In this document: one piece after another, positions 1 to 7,277 of the stretch | Numbering within the stretch: the first letter of the stretch is position 1 | Layout: each line of letters begins with the position of its first letter | NCBI GenBank assembly: GCA_963204845.1 | Contig: CAUJIL010000185.1 | Location: 1-15,381 of the forward strand | Direction of reading: 5' to 3' | DNA from: Pseudomonadota bacterium | GTDB lineage: Bacteria > Pseudomonadota > Gammaproteobacteria > Pseudomonadales > UBA5518 | Length of the DNA stretch: 15,381 nucleotides | Notes under the pieces: generated by a model | The model's database searches: none | What the model was told of the DNA's origin: nothing | What the model saw: only the letters and a program-made list of their open reading frames with translations | Position numbers and translations under genes: made by a program

Positions 1-788
1 GGCGCATCTGGCTTGAGATGGCGATGAAGGGCGCCGACCTGGCGCTGGCCCGGCTGCTGGCCGAGGAAGGCAGCCAGCGCGCGCGCACGCGGGCACTGAT
101 CGAGGCGCTCGAGCTCGACATCGCCGACGCCGACACCTTGCGCGTCGAGTGCTTCGACGTCAGTCACACCGCAGGCGAGGCGGCGCAGGCTTCCTGCGTC
201 GTCTTCGAGCGGCATCAGATGCAGCCTGCGCAGTACCGGCGCTTCAACATCGAGGGCATCACGCCCGGCGACGACTACGGTGCGATGCGCCAGGCGCTGA
301 CGCGCCGCTACACGCGACTCAAGGCCGGCGAGGCACGGCTGCCGGACCTGCTGCTGATCGACGGCGGCAAGGGGCAACTCGCCGAGGCGCTGGCGGTGCT
401 GGCGGAGCTGCAGATCCAGGGCGTCACGGTGGTGGCGGTCGCCAAGGGCAGCACGCGCAGACCGGGGCTGGAGACGCTGATCGTCGGCGGCGAGCGGCGC
501 GAACGGGTGCTGGCGCCGGACTCGAGCGCGCTGCACCTGATCCAGCGCGTGCGCGACGAGGCACACCGCTTCGCGATCGGTGCGCTGCAGAAGCGCCGCG
601 CCAAGAAGAGCACCGCCTCGCCGCTCGAGCAGATACCCGGTGTGGGGCCGCGCCGGCGGCGCGAGCTGCTGCGCTATTTCGGGGGGATCCAGGGCATCGG
701 GCGCGCCAGCCTCGAGGAGCTGATGCGCGTGCCGGGAATCGACCGGAGGATTGCCGAGGATGTTTATGCCGCCTTCCACAACCAATAG
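1..788 (+). CDS. uvrC: UvrABC system protein C, 3' part (5' end outside window)
   Basis: UvrC is the dual-incision nuclease of nucleotide excision repair; it cuts on both sides of a lesion loaded by UvrA/UvrB. The reading frame is open from the left edge, so the N-terminal GIY-YIG nuclease domain and probably the UVR motif lie outside the window. What remains is the C-terminal RNase H-like nuclease region, with the family signatures VECFDVSH, FNIEGITPGDDYGAM and LPDLLLIDGGKGQL. A tandem helix-hairpin-helix DNA-binding end follows (IPGVGPRRRRELLRYFGG, then VPGIDRRIAEDVY). The aspartates in FDVSH and LIDGG are the usual metal-binding acids of this fold. The stop is TAG at 786-788. pgsA follows 30 nt later on the same strand, the standard gammaproteobacterial order. 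The ATG at 18 is internal, not the real start. Confidence 0.97.
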   Translation, partial: RIWLEMAMKGADLALARLLAEEGSQRARTRALIEALELDIADADTLRVECFDVSHTAGEAAQASCVVFERHQMQPAQYRRFNIEGITPGDDYGAMRQALTRRYTRLKAGEARLPDLLLIDGGKGQLAEALAVLAELQIQGVTVVAVAKGSTRRPGLETLIVGGERRERVLAPDSSALHLIQRVRDEAHRFAIGALQKRRAKKSTASPLEQIPGVGPRRRRELLRYFGGIQGIGRASLEELMRVPGIDRRIAEDVYAAFHNQ

Positions 789-818
789 AATCGCGTTACG
801 AGTTCGTGCGAGGCGCCG

Positions 819-1394
819 ATGAACATTCCGAACGCACTGACCTTCTTCCGCATAGCGCTGATCCCGGTGTTCGTGGCGCTGTTCTACCTGCCGTTCGCGT
901 GGAGCTATCTGGCCTCCGCGGGCGTGTTCGTGCTCGCCGCGCTGACGGACTGGCTCGACGGCTACCTCGCGCGGCGACTGAACCAGTCGACCTCCTTCGG
1001 TGCCTTCCTCGATCCGGTCGCCGACAAGCTGATGGTGGTGATCGCGATCGTGCTGCTGGTCGGCCGGCTCGACACCGCGTGGTTCACGGTGCCGGCGCTG
1101 GTCGTGGTGGGGCGCGAGATCCTGGTGTCGGCGCTGCGCGAATGGATGGCCGAGATCGGCAAGCGCACCAGCGTGGCGGTGTCGTGGCTCGGCAAGATCA
1201 AGACTTTCGTGCAGATGGTGGCCATCATCCTGCTGCTCGCCGCCGAACGGGGGCAGCACGACGCGTGGTTGGCCGGGGGCTTCCTGCTGTTCTACGCGGC
1301 GGCCGTGCTGACGCTGTGGTCGGCGGCGGCGTACCTGCGCGCGGCGTGGGCCGACCTCAGCGCGGCGGCCAATCGCGCCGGGCCGGCGAATTGA
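819..1394 (+). CDS. pgsA: CDP-diacylglycerol--glycerol-3-phosphate 3-phosphatidyltransferase
   Basis: This inner-membrane enzyme makes phosphatidylglycerophosphate from CDP-diacylglycerol and glycerol-3-phosphate, the committed step to phosphatidylglycerol and cardiolipin. The 191-residue protein has the complete CDP-alcohol phosphotransferase signature: D44, D47-G48, A51-R52, G61, D65 and D69, in the form DGxxAR-x8-GxxxDxxxD. These acids bind the metal and the CDP group. Several hydrophobic segments (about residues 8-28, 31-45, 71-82, 87-100, 126-137 and 145-167) fit a polytopic membrane protein. The N-terminus MNIPNALTFFRI is typical of the family. The start ATG lies a few bases after a purine-rich GCGAGGCG. 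Location behind uvrC and before glyW/cysT/leuZ-type tRNAs supports the identification. Confidence 0.97.
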   Translation: MNIPNALTFFRIALIPVFVALFYLPFAWSYLASAGVFVLAALTDWLDGYLARRLNQSTSFGAFLDPVADKLMVVIAIVLLVGRLDTAWFTVPALVVVGREILVSALREWMAEIGKRTSVAVSWLGKIKTFVQMVAIILLLAAERGQHDAWLAGGFLLFYAAAVLTLWSAAAYLRAAWADLSAAANRAGPAN

Positions 1395-1418
1395 CGGTAT
1401 TCGTCGGCATTCATCGGG

Positions 1419-1446
1419 TTGACACGGTTTCTTCACGCACTAGAAT
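1419..1446 (+). promoter_or_regulatory. Sigma70-type promoter of the tRNA operon
   Basis: A perfect -35 box TTGACA (1419-1424) is followed after 16 nt by TAGAAT (1441-1446), one mismatch from the -10 consensus. A GC-rich discriminator follows and the first tRNA starts at 1466, so transcription would begin around 1453. This is the strongest promoter-like sequence in the window and fits a stable-RNA operon. Confidence 0.8.
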
Positions 1447-1465
1447 ACGCAGGCCTTCGCGGCAC

Positions 1466-1541
1466 GCGGGAATAGCTCAGTTGGTAGAGCGCAACCTTGC
1501 CAAGGTTGAGGTCGCCGGTTCGAGACCGGTTTCCCGCTCCA
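1466..1541 (+). tRNA. tRNA-Gly (anticodon GCC)
   Basis: This is a full cloverleaf of 76 nt with an encoded CCA. The acceptor stem GCGGGAA pairs with TTCCCGC. The D-arm stem is GCTC/GAGC, the anticodon stem CAACC/GGTTG encloses TTGCCAA with anticodon GCC at 1499-1501, and the T-arm carries TTCGAGA. It is equivalent to glyW in the E. coli operon and is the first of three tRNAs transcribed from the promoter at 1419-1446. Confidence 0.98.
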
Positions 1542-1550
1542 ATCTTTCCG

Positions 1551-1571
1551 GTACTCCCGCTGCGGGGGTAC
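1551..1571 (+). other. Stem-loop in the tRNA-Gly/tRNA-Cys spacer
   Basis: GTACTCCCG and CGGGGGTAC form a 9-bp stem (one U-G pair) with a three-base loop, centred between two tRNAs. There is no T-run, so it is more likely a spacer fold in the precursor, perhaps a processing site, than a terminator. Confidence 0.45.
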
Positions 1572-1588
1572 CCGCAAGTCGATTGCAC

Positions 1589-1662
1589 GGCGCGGTAGCA
1601 GAGTGGTTATGCAGCGGACTGCAACTCCGCGTACGCCGGTTCGAGTCCGACCCGCGCCTCCA
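1589..1662 (+). tRNA. tRNA-Cys (anticodon GCA)
   Basis: This 74-nt cloverleaf has an encoded CCA. The acceptor GGCGCGG pairs with CCGCGCC and the discriminator is U. The anticodon stem GCGGA/TCCGC encloses CTGCAAC with GCA at 1621-1623, and the T-loop is TTCGAGT. It closely resembles E. coli cysT and holds the same place in the operon. Confidence 0.97.
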
Positions 1663-1688
1663 ATTCCCGTGAACCGGTTACCGACCCC

Positions 1689-1777
1689 GCCCGGGTGGCG
1701 AAACAGGTAGACGCAGGGGACTTAAAATCCCCCGGCCGGCGACGGCCGTGCCGGTTCGAGCCCGGCCCCGGGCACCA
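1689..1777 (+). tRNA. tRNA-Leu (anticodon TAA)
   Basis: This is an 89-nt class II tRNA with a long variable arm (around 1733-1748) and an encoded CCA. The acceptor GCCCGGG pairs with CCCGGGC. The anticodon stem GGGGA/TCCCC encloses CTTAAAA with TAA at 1723-1725, and the T-loop is TTCGAGC. It corresponds to leuZ and is the last of the three tRNAs. No T-rich terminator is visible behind it, so read-through into the downstream MntA/HepT pair is possible. Confidence 0.97.
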
Positions 1778-1851
1778 ACGGTATCGTTCGGACTGCAGGA
1801 CGGCTGCCTTATGCGTTGCGTCGCGCACGATCTGCAACCTGCGAGGGGCGC

Positions 1852-2247
1852 ATGAACAGCGATGCGATCGTGCCTGCGTTGCGCGCCCGTCTGCCGGAGC
1901 TGCTGGCTGTTTACGCATTCGGCAGCCGGATCGAGGGAACGGCGGGACCGCAGAGTGACCTCGATCTGGCGGTACTGGTGGCGGGCTACGCCGAACCGCT
2001 GCTGCTGTTCGATCTGGCCGCGGATCTGGCCGGTCTGACCGGCTGTGAGGTCGACCTGCTCGACCTGCGCGCCGCGAGCACCGTGATGCAGTACCGGATC
2101 GTCACCACCGGCGAGCGCTGGTGGGCCAAGGATGTGCAGGCAGGCGTGTTCGAGGCGACCATCCTCAGCGAGAAGACCGAACTGGATGCGGCTCGTGCGG
2201 GCCTGCTCGCCGATATCCGGCAACGGGGGACCGTGTATGGCCGATGA
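1852..2247 (+). CDS. mntA: MntA-type minimal nucleotidyltransferase (antitoxin)
   Basis: This is a 131-residue MNT-fold protein with the exact GS-x10-DxD signature (G24, S25, D36, D38) and a third acid in CEVDLLDL (D68), the complete two-metal nucleotidyltransferase site. In characterised HepT/MntA systems the MNT protein is the antitoxin; it transfers AMP units from ATP to the HEPN toxin and inactivates it. I chose ATG 1852 because GAGGGG sits about 5 nt upstream; an in-frame ATG at 1816 would add 12 residues that do not look conserved. The next gene starts inside this one (11-nt overlap) and encodes the HEPN partner. No obvious promoter lies in the 74 nt after tRNA-Leu, so expression may come from the tRNA operon or from a weak promoter. 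Confidence 0.9.
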   Translation: MNSDAIVPALRARLPELLAVYAFGSRIEGTAGPQSDLDLAVLVAGYAEPLLLFDLAADLAGLTGCEVDLLDLRAASTVMQYRIVTTGERWWAKDVQAGVFEATILSEKTELDAARAGLLADIRQRGTVYGR

Positions 2248-2659
2248 CGTGCTCATCAACAAGGCGGCAACGATCGAACGCTGCGTGGCGCGGGCGCGCG
2301 AAGAATACGCCGCCGCCCCGTCCGGCTTCGCGAGCGACTACACGCGGCAGGATGCTGCGATCCTGAACATCCAGCGCGCGTGTGAAGCGGCGCTCGACAT
2401 GGGCCAGCACCTGATTCGCCGCGAGCGGCTCGGTGTGCCCCAGAGCGCACGCGATGTGTTCACGCTGCTGGCGCAGGGCGGTTGGATCCCGGACGGACTC
2501 GCTACGGGTCTCAAACGCATGGTGGGCTTTCGCAACATCGCCGTTCATCAGTACCAGGTGCTGCAGCTGCCGATCACCGTCGCCATCATCGAAAGGCATC
2601 TGGACGAGTTCCTGGAGTACAGCCGGACGCTGCTGCTGCGCGACGCTGCCGCACCCTGA
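2237..2659 (+). CDS. hepT: HepT-type HEPN ribonuclease toxin
   Basis: This is a 140-residue, probably all-helical HEPN protein. The defining motif is R99-NIAV-H104-Q-Y106 (Rx4HxY). R and H form the RNase site, and Y is the residue that MntA modifies in characterised pairs, blocking the nuclease. The surrounding sequence (NIQRACEAALDMGQHLI, then GFRNIAVHQY) is typical of the DUF86/HepT family. The ATG at 2237 gives an 11-nt overlap with mntA, so the two are likely translationally coupled. A longer in-frame opening from 2132 only adds residues inside mntA and is not conserved. The antitoxin gene comes first, which would let the neutralising enzyme be made ahead of the toxin. Cellular targets are not predictable from sequence; reported HepT proteins cut RNA, including tRNA. 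Confidence 0.9.
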   Translation: MADDVLINKAATIERCVARAREEYAAAPSGFASDYTRQDAAILNIQRACEAALDMGQHLIRRERLGVPQSARDVFTLLAQGGWIPDGLATGLKRMVGFRNIAVHQYQVLQLPITVAIIERHLDEFLEYSRTLLLRDAAAP

Positions 2660-2671
2660 GGATGAGGGCGT

Positions 2672-3493
2672 TCACGCGCCGTCGAGGATGTCGCGGGTGC
2701 GGCCCTCGATCGTCTTCCTGAAGAACGCGCTGTCGGGCACGATCCAGAACCGGCCGGCGTCGATCGCGGCGAACACCTCGGTGGCGAAATCCGCGGGCGA
2801 CAATCCGCCCTGCAGCAGGTCGGCGACCGTGTCGTGGAACTGGCGCTCGCTCTCGCTGCCGAGCCGGCTGCGCTCCGTTTCCGGACGCAGGCGCTCCGAG
2901 TGGAAGATGCGCGTCGCGATTTCACCCGGGCACAGGCACGAGGCGCTGATCGGTGCGGTTTCGAGCGCCAGCTCGGCCGCCAGCGTTTCGGTCAGTGCGG
3001 CCACGGCGTGCTTGGTCGCCTGGTACGGCCCCATGAACGCGCCGCCTCCGAGCAGTCCACCCTGCGAGGAGGTGTTGACCACGCGTCCCGCCTCGCCCTG
3101 CGCAAGCATCCTCGGCACGAAGCTGCGGATGCCGTTGATCACGCCGAAGACGTTCACGTCGAAACTCCAGCGCCAGTCGCGGAGCGAGCGTTCCCAGCTC
3201 TTGCCGTCGACCAGCACGCCGGCGTTGTTGAACAGCAGGTGGACCCGACCGTGACGCGCGAACACGTGGGCGGCGAGCGCCTCGACGGCCTGTTCGTCAC
3301 GCACGTCGACCTTGCGTGTCTCGATCGATTGTCGACGCTCGCCGAGTTCGCGCCCGAGTTCGGCAAGCCCCGCCTCGTCGACGTCGGTGCCGATCACGTG
3401 CATGCCGAGTCCGGCCGCGTGGCGCGCGAGCCCGCCGCCGATGCCGCTGCCGGCGCCGGTCACGACGCACACCCTGCCTTGCCAGTCGATCAT
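2672..3493 (-). CDS. Short-chain dehydrogenase/reductase (SDR), classical type
   Basis: This is a 273-residue NAD(P)-dependent oxidoreductase of unknown substrate. The Rossmann motif TGAGSGIG is at residues 12-19, D37 follows beta-2 (TDVD, which suggests NAD preference), and NNAG is at 89-92. N114 in DVNVFG, Ser142/143 in NTSS, and Y157-K161 in YQATK complete the catalytic tetrad. The C-terminus is about 20 residues longer than a 250-residue SDR and includes WIVPDSAFFRKTIEGR, a tail seen in SDRs acting on bulky substrates. A GGAGGA ribosome binding site lies about 10 nt before the ATG. It is the last gene of the operon with E1-alpha, E1-beta and the lipoyl carrier, 46 nt behind the carrier. 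It converges with hepT at a 12-nt gap with no visible terminator. Confidence 0.9.
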   Translation of the reverse strand: MIDWQGRVCVVTGAGSGIGGGLARHAAGLGMHVIGTDVDEAGLAELGRELGERRQSIETRKVDVRDEQAVEALAAHVFARHGRVHLLFNNAGVLVDGKSWERSLRDWRWSFDVNVFGVINGIRSFVPRMLAQGEAGRVVNTSSQGGLLGGGAFMGPYQATKHAVAALTETLAAELALETAPISASCLCPGEIATRIFHSERLRPETERSRLGSESERQFHDTVADLLQGGLSPADFATEVFAAIDAGRFWIVPDSAFFRKTIEGRTRDILDGA

Positions 3494-3539
3494 CGTCCGA
3501 AATCCTCCGCTACCCGTGCGTGTCGTGGTTTCCCGCGCC

Positions 3540-3806
3540 TCAATCGAGCAGGTCGGAATAATCCTCGCCGTCGGCGGCGACGATCGCGATCGCGGTGTAG
3601 GTCTCCACGGTCTGGCCTTCCGGCACCAGGATCTTCACCAGCCGTCCGCTCTCCGGCGCCGGGGCTTCCTCCACCGCCTTCGCGGTCTCGATCTCGACGA
3701 TCGGCTCGTCCTCGTTCACCAGATCGCCTTCGGCCTTGAGCCACTTCAGGATCGTTCCTTCGTTGAGTCCCATTCCCCATTTGGGCAGCAGGATCTTGCT
3801 CGCCAT
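3540..3806 (-). CDS. Free-standing lipoyl (biotinyl-like) carrier domain protein
   Basis: This 88-residue protein is a single lipoyl domain. It begins KILLPKWGMGLNEGTILKW, the usual E2 lipoyl-domain start. It carries the attachment lysine K43 in EIETAKA and ends in the typical half-repeat SGRLVKILVPEGQTV. The lysine would carry lipoate and accept the acyl group from the E1 enzyme encoded just upstream. There is no peripheral-subunit-binding domain, linker or acyltransferase core, so this is not a normal E2. The start is fixed by GAGAGGA about 8 nt before ATG 3806. The frame stays open far upstream, but that is antisense-type opening over the E1-beta gene, not protein. Gaps are 11 nt to E1-beta and 46 nt to the SDR. 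Confidence 0.9.
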   Translation of the reverse strand: MASKILLPKWGMGLNEGTILKWLKAEGDLVNEDEPIVEIETAKAVEEAPAPESGRLVKILVPEGQTVETYTAIAIVAADGEDYSDLLD

Positions 3807-3817
3807 GGTGTTTCCTC

Positions 3818-4852
3818 TCAGCGGGTGAGCTTGTGGACGGCAGCGACGATCTTCTGCTTGTCCGGATAGAGTGGCCGTTCCATTTTCGGGCTGAACGGGA
3901 TGTGGACGTCCGGCGTCGTCACGCGCAGGATCGGCGCCTTCAGCGAATCGAATGCTTCCTCGGCGACGATGGCGGCGATCTCGGCCGCGGCGCCCGCGGT
4001 GCGGTTGGCATAGTCGACGACCACCAGGCGACCGGTCCGGGCTACCGAGGCGAGAATCGTCTCCTTGTCGAGCGGCACCAGGCTGCGCACGTCGATCACC
4101 TCGGCCGATATTCCCTCCTGCGCGAGCTGCTCCGCTGCGGGCAGCGCGTGCAGCAGGCAACCGGCGATCGAGACGATGGTGACGTCGCTGCCGGCGCGGC
4201 GGACCGCGGCCTTGCCCAGCGGCACGAGGAAGTCGGGGTCGGTGGGAACCTGTTCCTTCCTGCCCCAGAGGTCGTTGTCCTCGAACACGATCACGGGGTC
4301 GTCGTCGCGGATCGCGCTCTTCAGCATCCCTTTCATGTCGGCAGGCGTCGCCGGTGCGATGATCTTCAATCCGGGGATGTTCATGAACATCGGGTAGGGG
4401 CGGTCGGAGTGCTGCGCGGCATTGGCGCCGTTGTGCCACATCGACATGCGGAACACGACCGGCACGCGCACCTGGCCGCCGGTCATGAAACGCAGTTTCG
4501 CCGCCTGGTTGATGATCTGGTCGCTGGCGAGATAGACGAAGCTCGCGATCGTGAGGTCGACGATCGGGCGCAGTCCGGTGATCGCCGCACCGATCGCCAT
4601 GCCCGAGAAGCCGAGCTCGGAGATCGGTGCGTTCCACGTGCGCTTGGCATCGAGCTTGCCGAAGACGCCGCTGGCCGAATAGAGCGCGATGTCCTCGCCG
4701 ATCAGGATCACGTTCGGATCGCGCTCCATTTCCTCCTTTTCGGCTTCCAGTATGGCGCCGAGGTAGGTGAGCTCGGCCGTCGCCCCGCTTGCGCCAGACT
4801 GGTCGGCCGATCCGGGTTTGCCATAGAGGCTGGAGAGTTCGTTGGTTTGCAT
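3818..4852 (-). CDS. 2-oxoacid dehydrogenase E1 component, beta subunit (AcoB/PdhB-like)
   Basis: This is a 344-residue transketolase-type beta subunit that pairs with the alpha subunit encoded just before it, to decarboxylate a 2-oxoacid (or cleave acetoin) with thiamine diphosphate. Visible family features are LIGEDIA near residue 50, NAPISELGFSGMAIGAA (E79 is the usual thiamine-activating glutamate), VDLTIASFVYLASDQIINQAAK, the AAQHSD histidine (H148), and the C-terminal DVRSLVPLDKETI plus TTPDVHIPFSP. About 25 non-conserved residues precede the domain. A GAGGGGAA ribosome binding site lies about 8 nt before ATG 4852. E1-alpha ends 22 nt upstream and the lipoyl carrier begins 11 nt downstream. 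The substrate cannot be fixed from sequence; the acetoin-type and branched-chain types are both possible. Confidence 0.92.
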   Translation of the reverse strand: MQTNELSSLYGKPGSADQSGASGATAELTYLGAILEAEKEEMERDPNVILIGEDIALYSASGVFGKLDAKRTWNAPISELGFSGMAIGAAITGLRPIVDLTIASFVYLASDQIINQAAKLRFMTGGQVRVPVVFRMSMWHNGANAAQHSDRPYPMFMNIPGLKIIAPATPADMKGMLKSAIRDDDPVIVFEDNDLWGRKEQVPTDPDFLVPLGKAAVRRAGSDVTIVSIAGCLLHALPAAEQLAQEGISAEVIDVRSLVPLDKETILASVARTGRLVVVDYANRTAGAAAEIAAIVAEEAFDSLKAPILRVTTPDVHIPFSPKMERPLYPDKQKIVAAVHKLTR

Positions 4853-4874
4853 GGCTGCGGTTCCCCTCGTGCGC

Positions 4875-5861
4875 TCAGGCCGGATAGCCGATCGGGTTGG
4901 AGTACATGTTCTCGTAGACGCTCGCGGGATCCGGATGCGGACTCTTGCGCGCGAACTCCACCGCCGCGGTGACGTCGCTCACGACGGCGTCCTCGATTGC
5001 CGCGAGCTCGGCCTCGTCGTGCCCGGCCTGCAGCAGACGGGCGCGGTAGAGCACCAGCGGATCGAGTTCGCGCCGGTAGCGCTCGACTTCCTCGGCCGCG
5101 CGGTAGTGCGACGGCATGAAGACGCCGATTGCGTGTTCGTCGAAACGGTAGGTCTTGGCCTCGATCAGGCTGGGACCCTCGCCGCGACGCGCGCGCTCGA
5201 CCGCCACGAGCGTCGCCGCGTGGACCTCGTCGAGACGCTGGCCGTCGACGATCACGCCGGGAATCGCGTAGCCGGCCGCGCGCTTCGCGATATCGGGTTG
5301 CGCGTGCGTGGTGAGCATCGGCGTGGTCGCGGCGTAGAGGTTGTTCTCGCAGAAGAAGATCACCGGCAGCTTCCATACCGCCGCCATGTTCAGGCACTCG
5401 TGCAGCGCGCCCTGGTTCGACGCGCCGTCACCGAAGAAACCCAGGCTGACCTGGTCCGTGCCGCGCACCACGGCGCTGAGGCCGGCGCCGGTGGCGAGCG
5501 GGATGCCGCCGCCGACGATCGCCGACTCGCCGATGATGCCGACGCTGGCGTCGGCGAGGTGCATCGATCCGCCGCGCCCCTTGCACACACCGGTGGCGCG
5601 CCCCATCAGCTCGGCCATCAGCGGCGCGAGTTTCGCGCCCTTGGCGATCGGATGCCCGTGCGAGCGGTGCGTGCCGGTGATCCAGTCGTCGTTGCGCAGC
5701 GCCATGCAGGCGCCGACCAGCGTGGCCTCCTGGCCCACGCTGGAATGCACGGCGCCGGGAATCTCACCGGCCGCGATGCGCTTGGGCAGCGCCTCCTCGA
5801 AACGCCGTATCGACAGCATGCGACGGTACGCCTCCCGGCGTTGTTCGGCTTGCAGGCTCAT
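4875..5861 (-). CDS. 2-oxoacid dehydrogenase E1 component, alpha subunit (AcoA/PdhA-like)
   Basis: This 328-residue protein binds thiamine diphosphate. The cofactor motif is GDGASNQG (144-151) through ENN (172-174), the GDG-x(about 24)-NN pattern. THRSHGHPIAKG (64-75), KGRGGSMH (94-101) and GESAIVGGGIPLATGAG are further conserved E1-alpha landmarks. The length matches single-alpha-chain E1 enzymes such as acetoin dehydrogenase alpha. The start ATG is preceded by GAGGA at about 7 nt. It is the first gene of a four-gene minus-strand operon and is divergent from a LuxR-type regulator 76 bp away, which probably controls it. No dihydrolipoyl acyltransferase core or dihydrolipoyl dehydrogenase is encoded next to it, so the complex must borrow these parts or work differently. 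Confidence 0.93.
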   Translation of the reverse strand: MSLQAEQRREAYRRMLSIRRFEEALPKRIAAGEIPGAVHSSVGQEATLVGACMALRNDDWITGTHRSHGHPIAKGAKLAPLMAELMGRATGVCKGRGGSMHLADASVGIIGESAIVGGGIPLATGAGLSAVVRGTDQVSLGFFGDGASNQGALHECLNMAAVWKLPVIFFCENNLYAATTPMLTTHAQPDIAKRAAGYAIPGVIVDGQRLDEVHAATLVAVERARRGEGPSLIEAKTYRFDEHAIGVFMPSHYRAAEEVERYRRELDPLVLYRARLLQAGHDEAELAAIEDAVVSDVTAAVEFARKSPHPDPASVYENMYSNPIGYPA

Positions 5862-5874
5862 GATGCGTCCTCGA

Positions 5875-5904
5875 TGACCAACGAAGTGTGGGCAAGCCTA
5901 TACT
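5875..5904 (+). promoter_or_regulatory. Candidate promoter for the LuxR-type regulator in the divergent gap
   Basis: TATACT (5899-5904) matches the -10 consensus at five of six positions. A poor -35 candidate, TGACCA, lies at 5875-5880 with an 18-nt spacer. The weak -35 would suit an activator-dependent or autoregulated promoter. The opposite strand reads TATAGG at about the same place, so the E1 operon promoter may overlap, but I see no convincing -35 for it. Confidence 0.35.
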
Positions 5905-5937
5905 GGCGCTCCGATTCCCGCATCATGCAGTTGCTGT

Positions 5938-7074
5938 ATGCCTACGTCCTTCGACGTGTTCTCCGGACTGGTCAGGGAACTCTACGCCGGGGTGATCGAG
6001 ACGCCGCCATGGGAGCGTTTCCTGGAGTGCATGCGCCGCGAAGCGGACGGCACCGCGGCACTGATCATGCTGTCGCCGCCGGGATCGGCGGCCGTGAACC
6101 TGCTGAGCGTGGTCGGCGGACGGCCCGAGGTCAGCAACGCGTACCGCGAGCAACTGTTCGCGCTCGAACCGTTTCTCGATCTGTCCGAGGGCGAGGTCAC
6201 GACGCTGCACCGCTTCGTCGGTGCCCGCGAGCTCGAGCTCAACGAGTATTACAATCGCTTCATGCGTCCGTGGGGCGTCGGCTTCGTGCTCGGTGCCGAC
6301 GTGCGGACCGCGGCCGGCTACACCGCGCGCCTGCGTGTGTGCCGCGCCCCGGAGGCCAGTGATTTCGCTGCCGACGTCTGTGAACTCGTCGCCACGCTGC
6401 TCGCGCACCTGCGTCAGGCGGTCGAGATCTTCGACCGCGTGCACCGGTTGCAGGTCGGGGAGATCGAACTCGCCGATGTGCTGGACCGCTTCGGCGTCGC
6501 GAGCTTCCTGCTCGACGCCAGCGGCCGCGTTTCGCACACCAACGGCAGCGCGGTGGCGCTGCTGTCCGGCGACCACGGGTTGACGTTGCGCGACGGGCGC
6601 CTGCTGCTCGGCAGTGACGCGGCGCAGCGACGCCTCGCGCGGATCCTTGCCGGGGCACACGGCGCGCACGGCTTGGGCGAGGAGCCTGGCAGACGCCTGC
6701 CCGCGGTGATCACGGTCCCGCGCGGCACCGGATCGCTGCCGCTGGTCGTCGCGGTGCGCTTGCTGCGCTCGCCGGCCGATCTGCGCGCGGAGCACACCCC
6801 GCTCGCGGCCGTCTACGTCAGCCGGCCGGAGCCGGGGCGAACGGTACCGGCCGAATTGGTGCGGGAACTGCTCGGCGTCACGCGTGCCGAGGCGGCCCTG
6901 GCGTCGAGGCTGGCGTGCGGCGCGACCATCGACGAGGCGGCAGGCGATCTGGGCATCGCACGCGCCACGGCGCGCACCCAGCTCTATTCGATTTTTCGCA
7001 AGACCGGGCTGCATCGGCAGTCGGAACTGGTATCGCTGATCGCGGAGACTTCGGCGCGCTTCCCGCTGGGGTAG
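5938..7074 (+). CDS. LuxR-type helix-turn-helix transcriptional regulator
   Basis: This is a 378-residue regulator. The C-terminal 65 residues or so carry a LuxR/FixJ-like winged HTH (GVTRAEAALASRLACG, then IDEAAGDLGIARATARTQL, and a recognition helix region around SIFRKTGLHRQSELV). The N-terminal part has no receiver or autoinducer domain that I can recognise; a central stretch near residues 190-215 (FLLDASGRVSHTN) resembles a PAS-like sensor. This architecture is common for local regulators of catabolic genes. It is divergent from the E1-alpha operon with a 76-bp gap, so that operon is its likely target. The ATG at 5938 lacks a good ribosome binding site. The stop TAG (7072-7074) is part of a GTAG just before the REP hairpin that the intron has entered. 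Confidence 0.85.
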   Translation: MPTSFDVFSGLVRELYAGVIETPPWERFLECMRREADGTAALIMLSPPGSAAVNLLSVVGGRPEVSNAYREQLFALEPFLDLSEGEVTTLHRFVGARELELNEYYNRFMRPWGVGFVLGADVRTAAGYTARLRVCRAPEASDFAADVCELVATLLAHLRQAVEIFDRVHRLQVGEIELADVLDRFGVASFLLDASGRVSHTNGSAVALLSGDHGLTLRDGRLLLGSDAAQRRLARILAGAHGAHGLGEEPGRRLPAVITVPRGTGSLPLVVAVRLLRSPADLRAEHTPLAAVYVSRPEPGRTVPAELVRELLGVTRAEAALASRLACGATIDEAAGDLGIARATARTQLYSIFRKTGLHRQSELVSLIAETSARFPLG

Positions 7075-7079
7075 TGCGT

Positions 7080-7101
7080 GTCCGGTAAGAGACCGGACCT
7101 A
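7080..7101 (-). repeat. REP-type palindrome interrupted by the group II intron (5' exon side)
   Basis: GTCCGGT (7080-7086) and ACCGGAC (7092-7098) form a 7-bp hairpin with a 5-nt loop, followed by CTA and then the intron. Read on the minus strand after removing the intron, it is GTAG followed by GTCCGG...CCGGAC, the same header-plus-palindrome plan as the elements at 9091-9175. The first G of the header is now at 8988, beyond the intron. Confidence 0.75.
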
Positions 7102-7277
7102 GTGCGCCTGCGAGCGCACCAAATCAGCGACGTGAAAGTCGTCGTCGGCGTTTGATCTGGACGCCGTAATCGAAGGTAACTGCGTCCTCGCGAGAGGGGG
7201 TGGAGAGCAACCGGAGGTGAACGACCAGTCCGTAACGAAAGTGAACACGATTCGGCCTGCTGCGGTGGCGAGCCTGC

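Noticed and set aside
149..1672. Long plus-strand open frame across uvrC, pgsA and the tRNAs
   Set aside because: It runs through three well-supported features in another frame and is compositionally biased; a high-GC artefact.
1760..2700. Integrative island at the tRNA-Leu 3' end
   Set aside because: No integrase and no second copy of the tRNA 3' end is visible downstream. The MntA/HepT pair is a small insertion at most.
3807..4637. In-frame extension upstream of the lipoyl carrier
   Set aside because: It overlaps the E1-beta gene in another frame and has no domain. The ATG at 3806 has a good ribosome binding site and the lipoyl domain starts right there.
7074..7078. GTGCG here as the intron 5' end
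   Set aside because: TAGTGCG occurs twice (7072 and 7100). Only the second copy leads into the domain I start fold and restores the REP junction CCTACGCGGACAT when the exons are joined.
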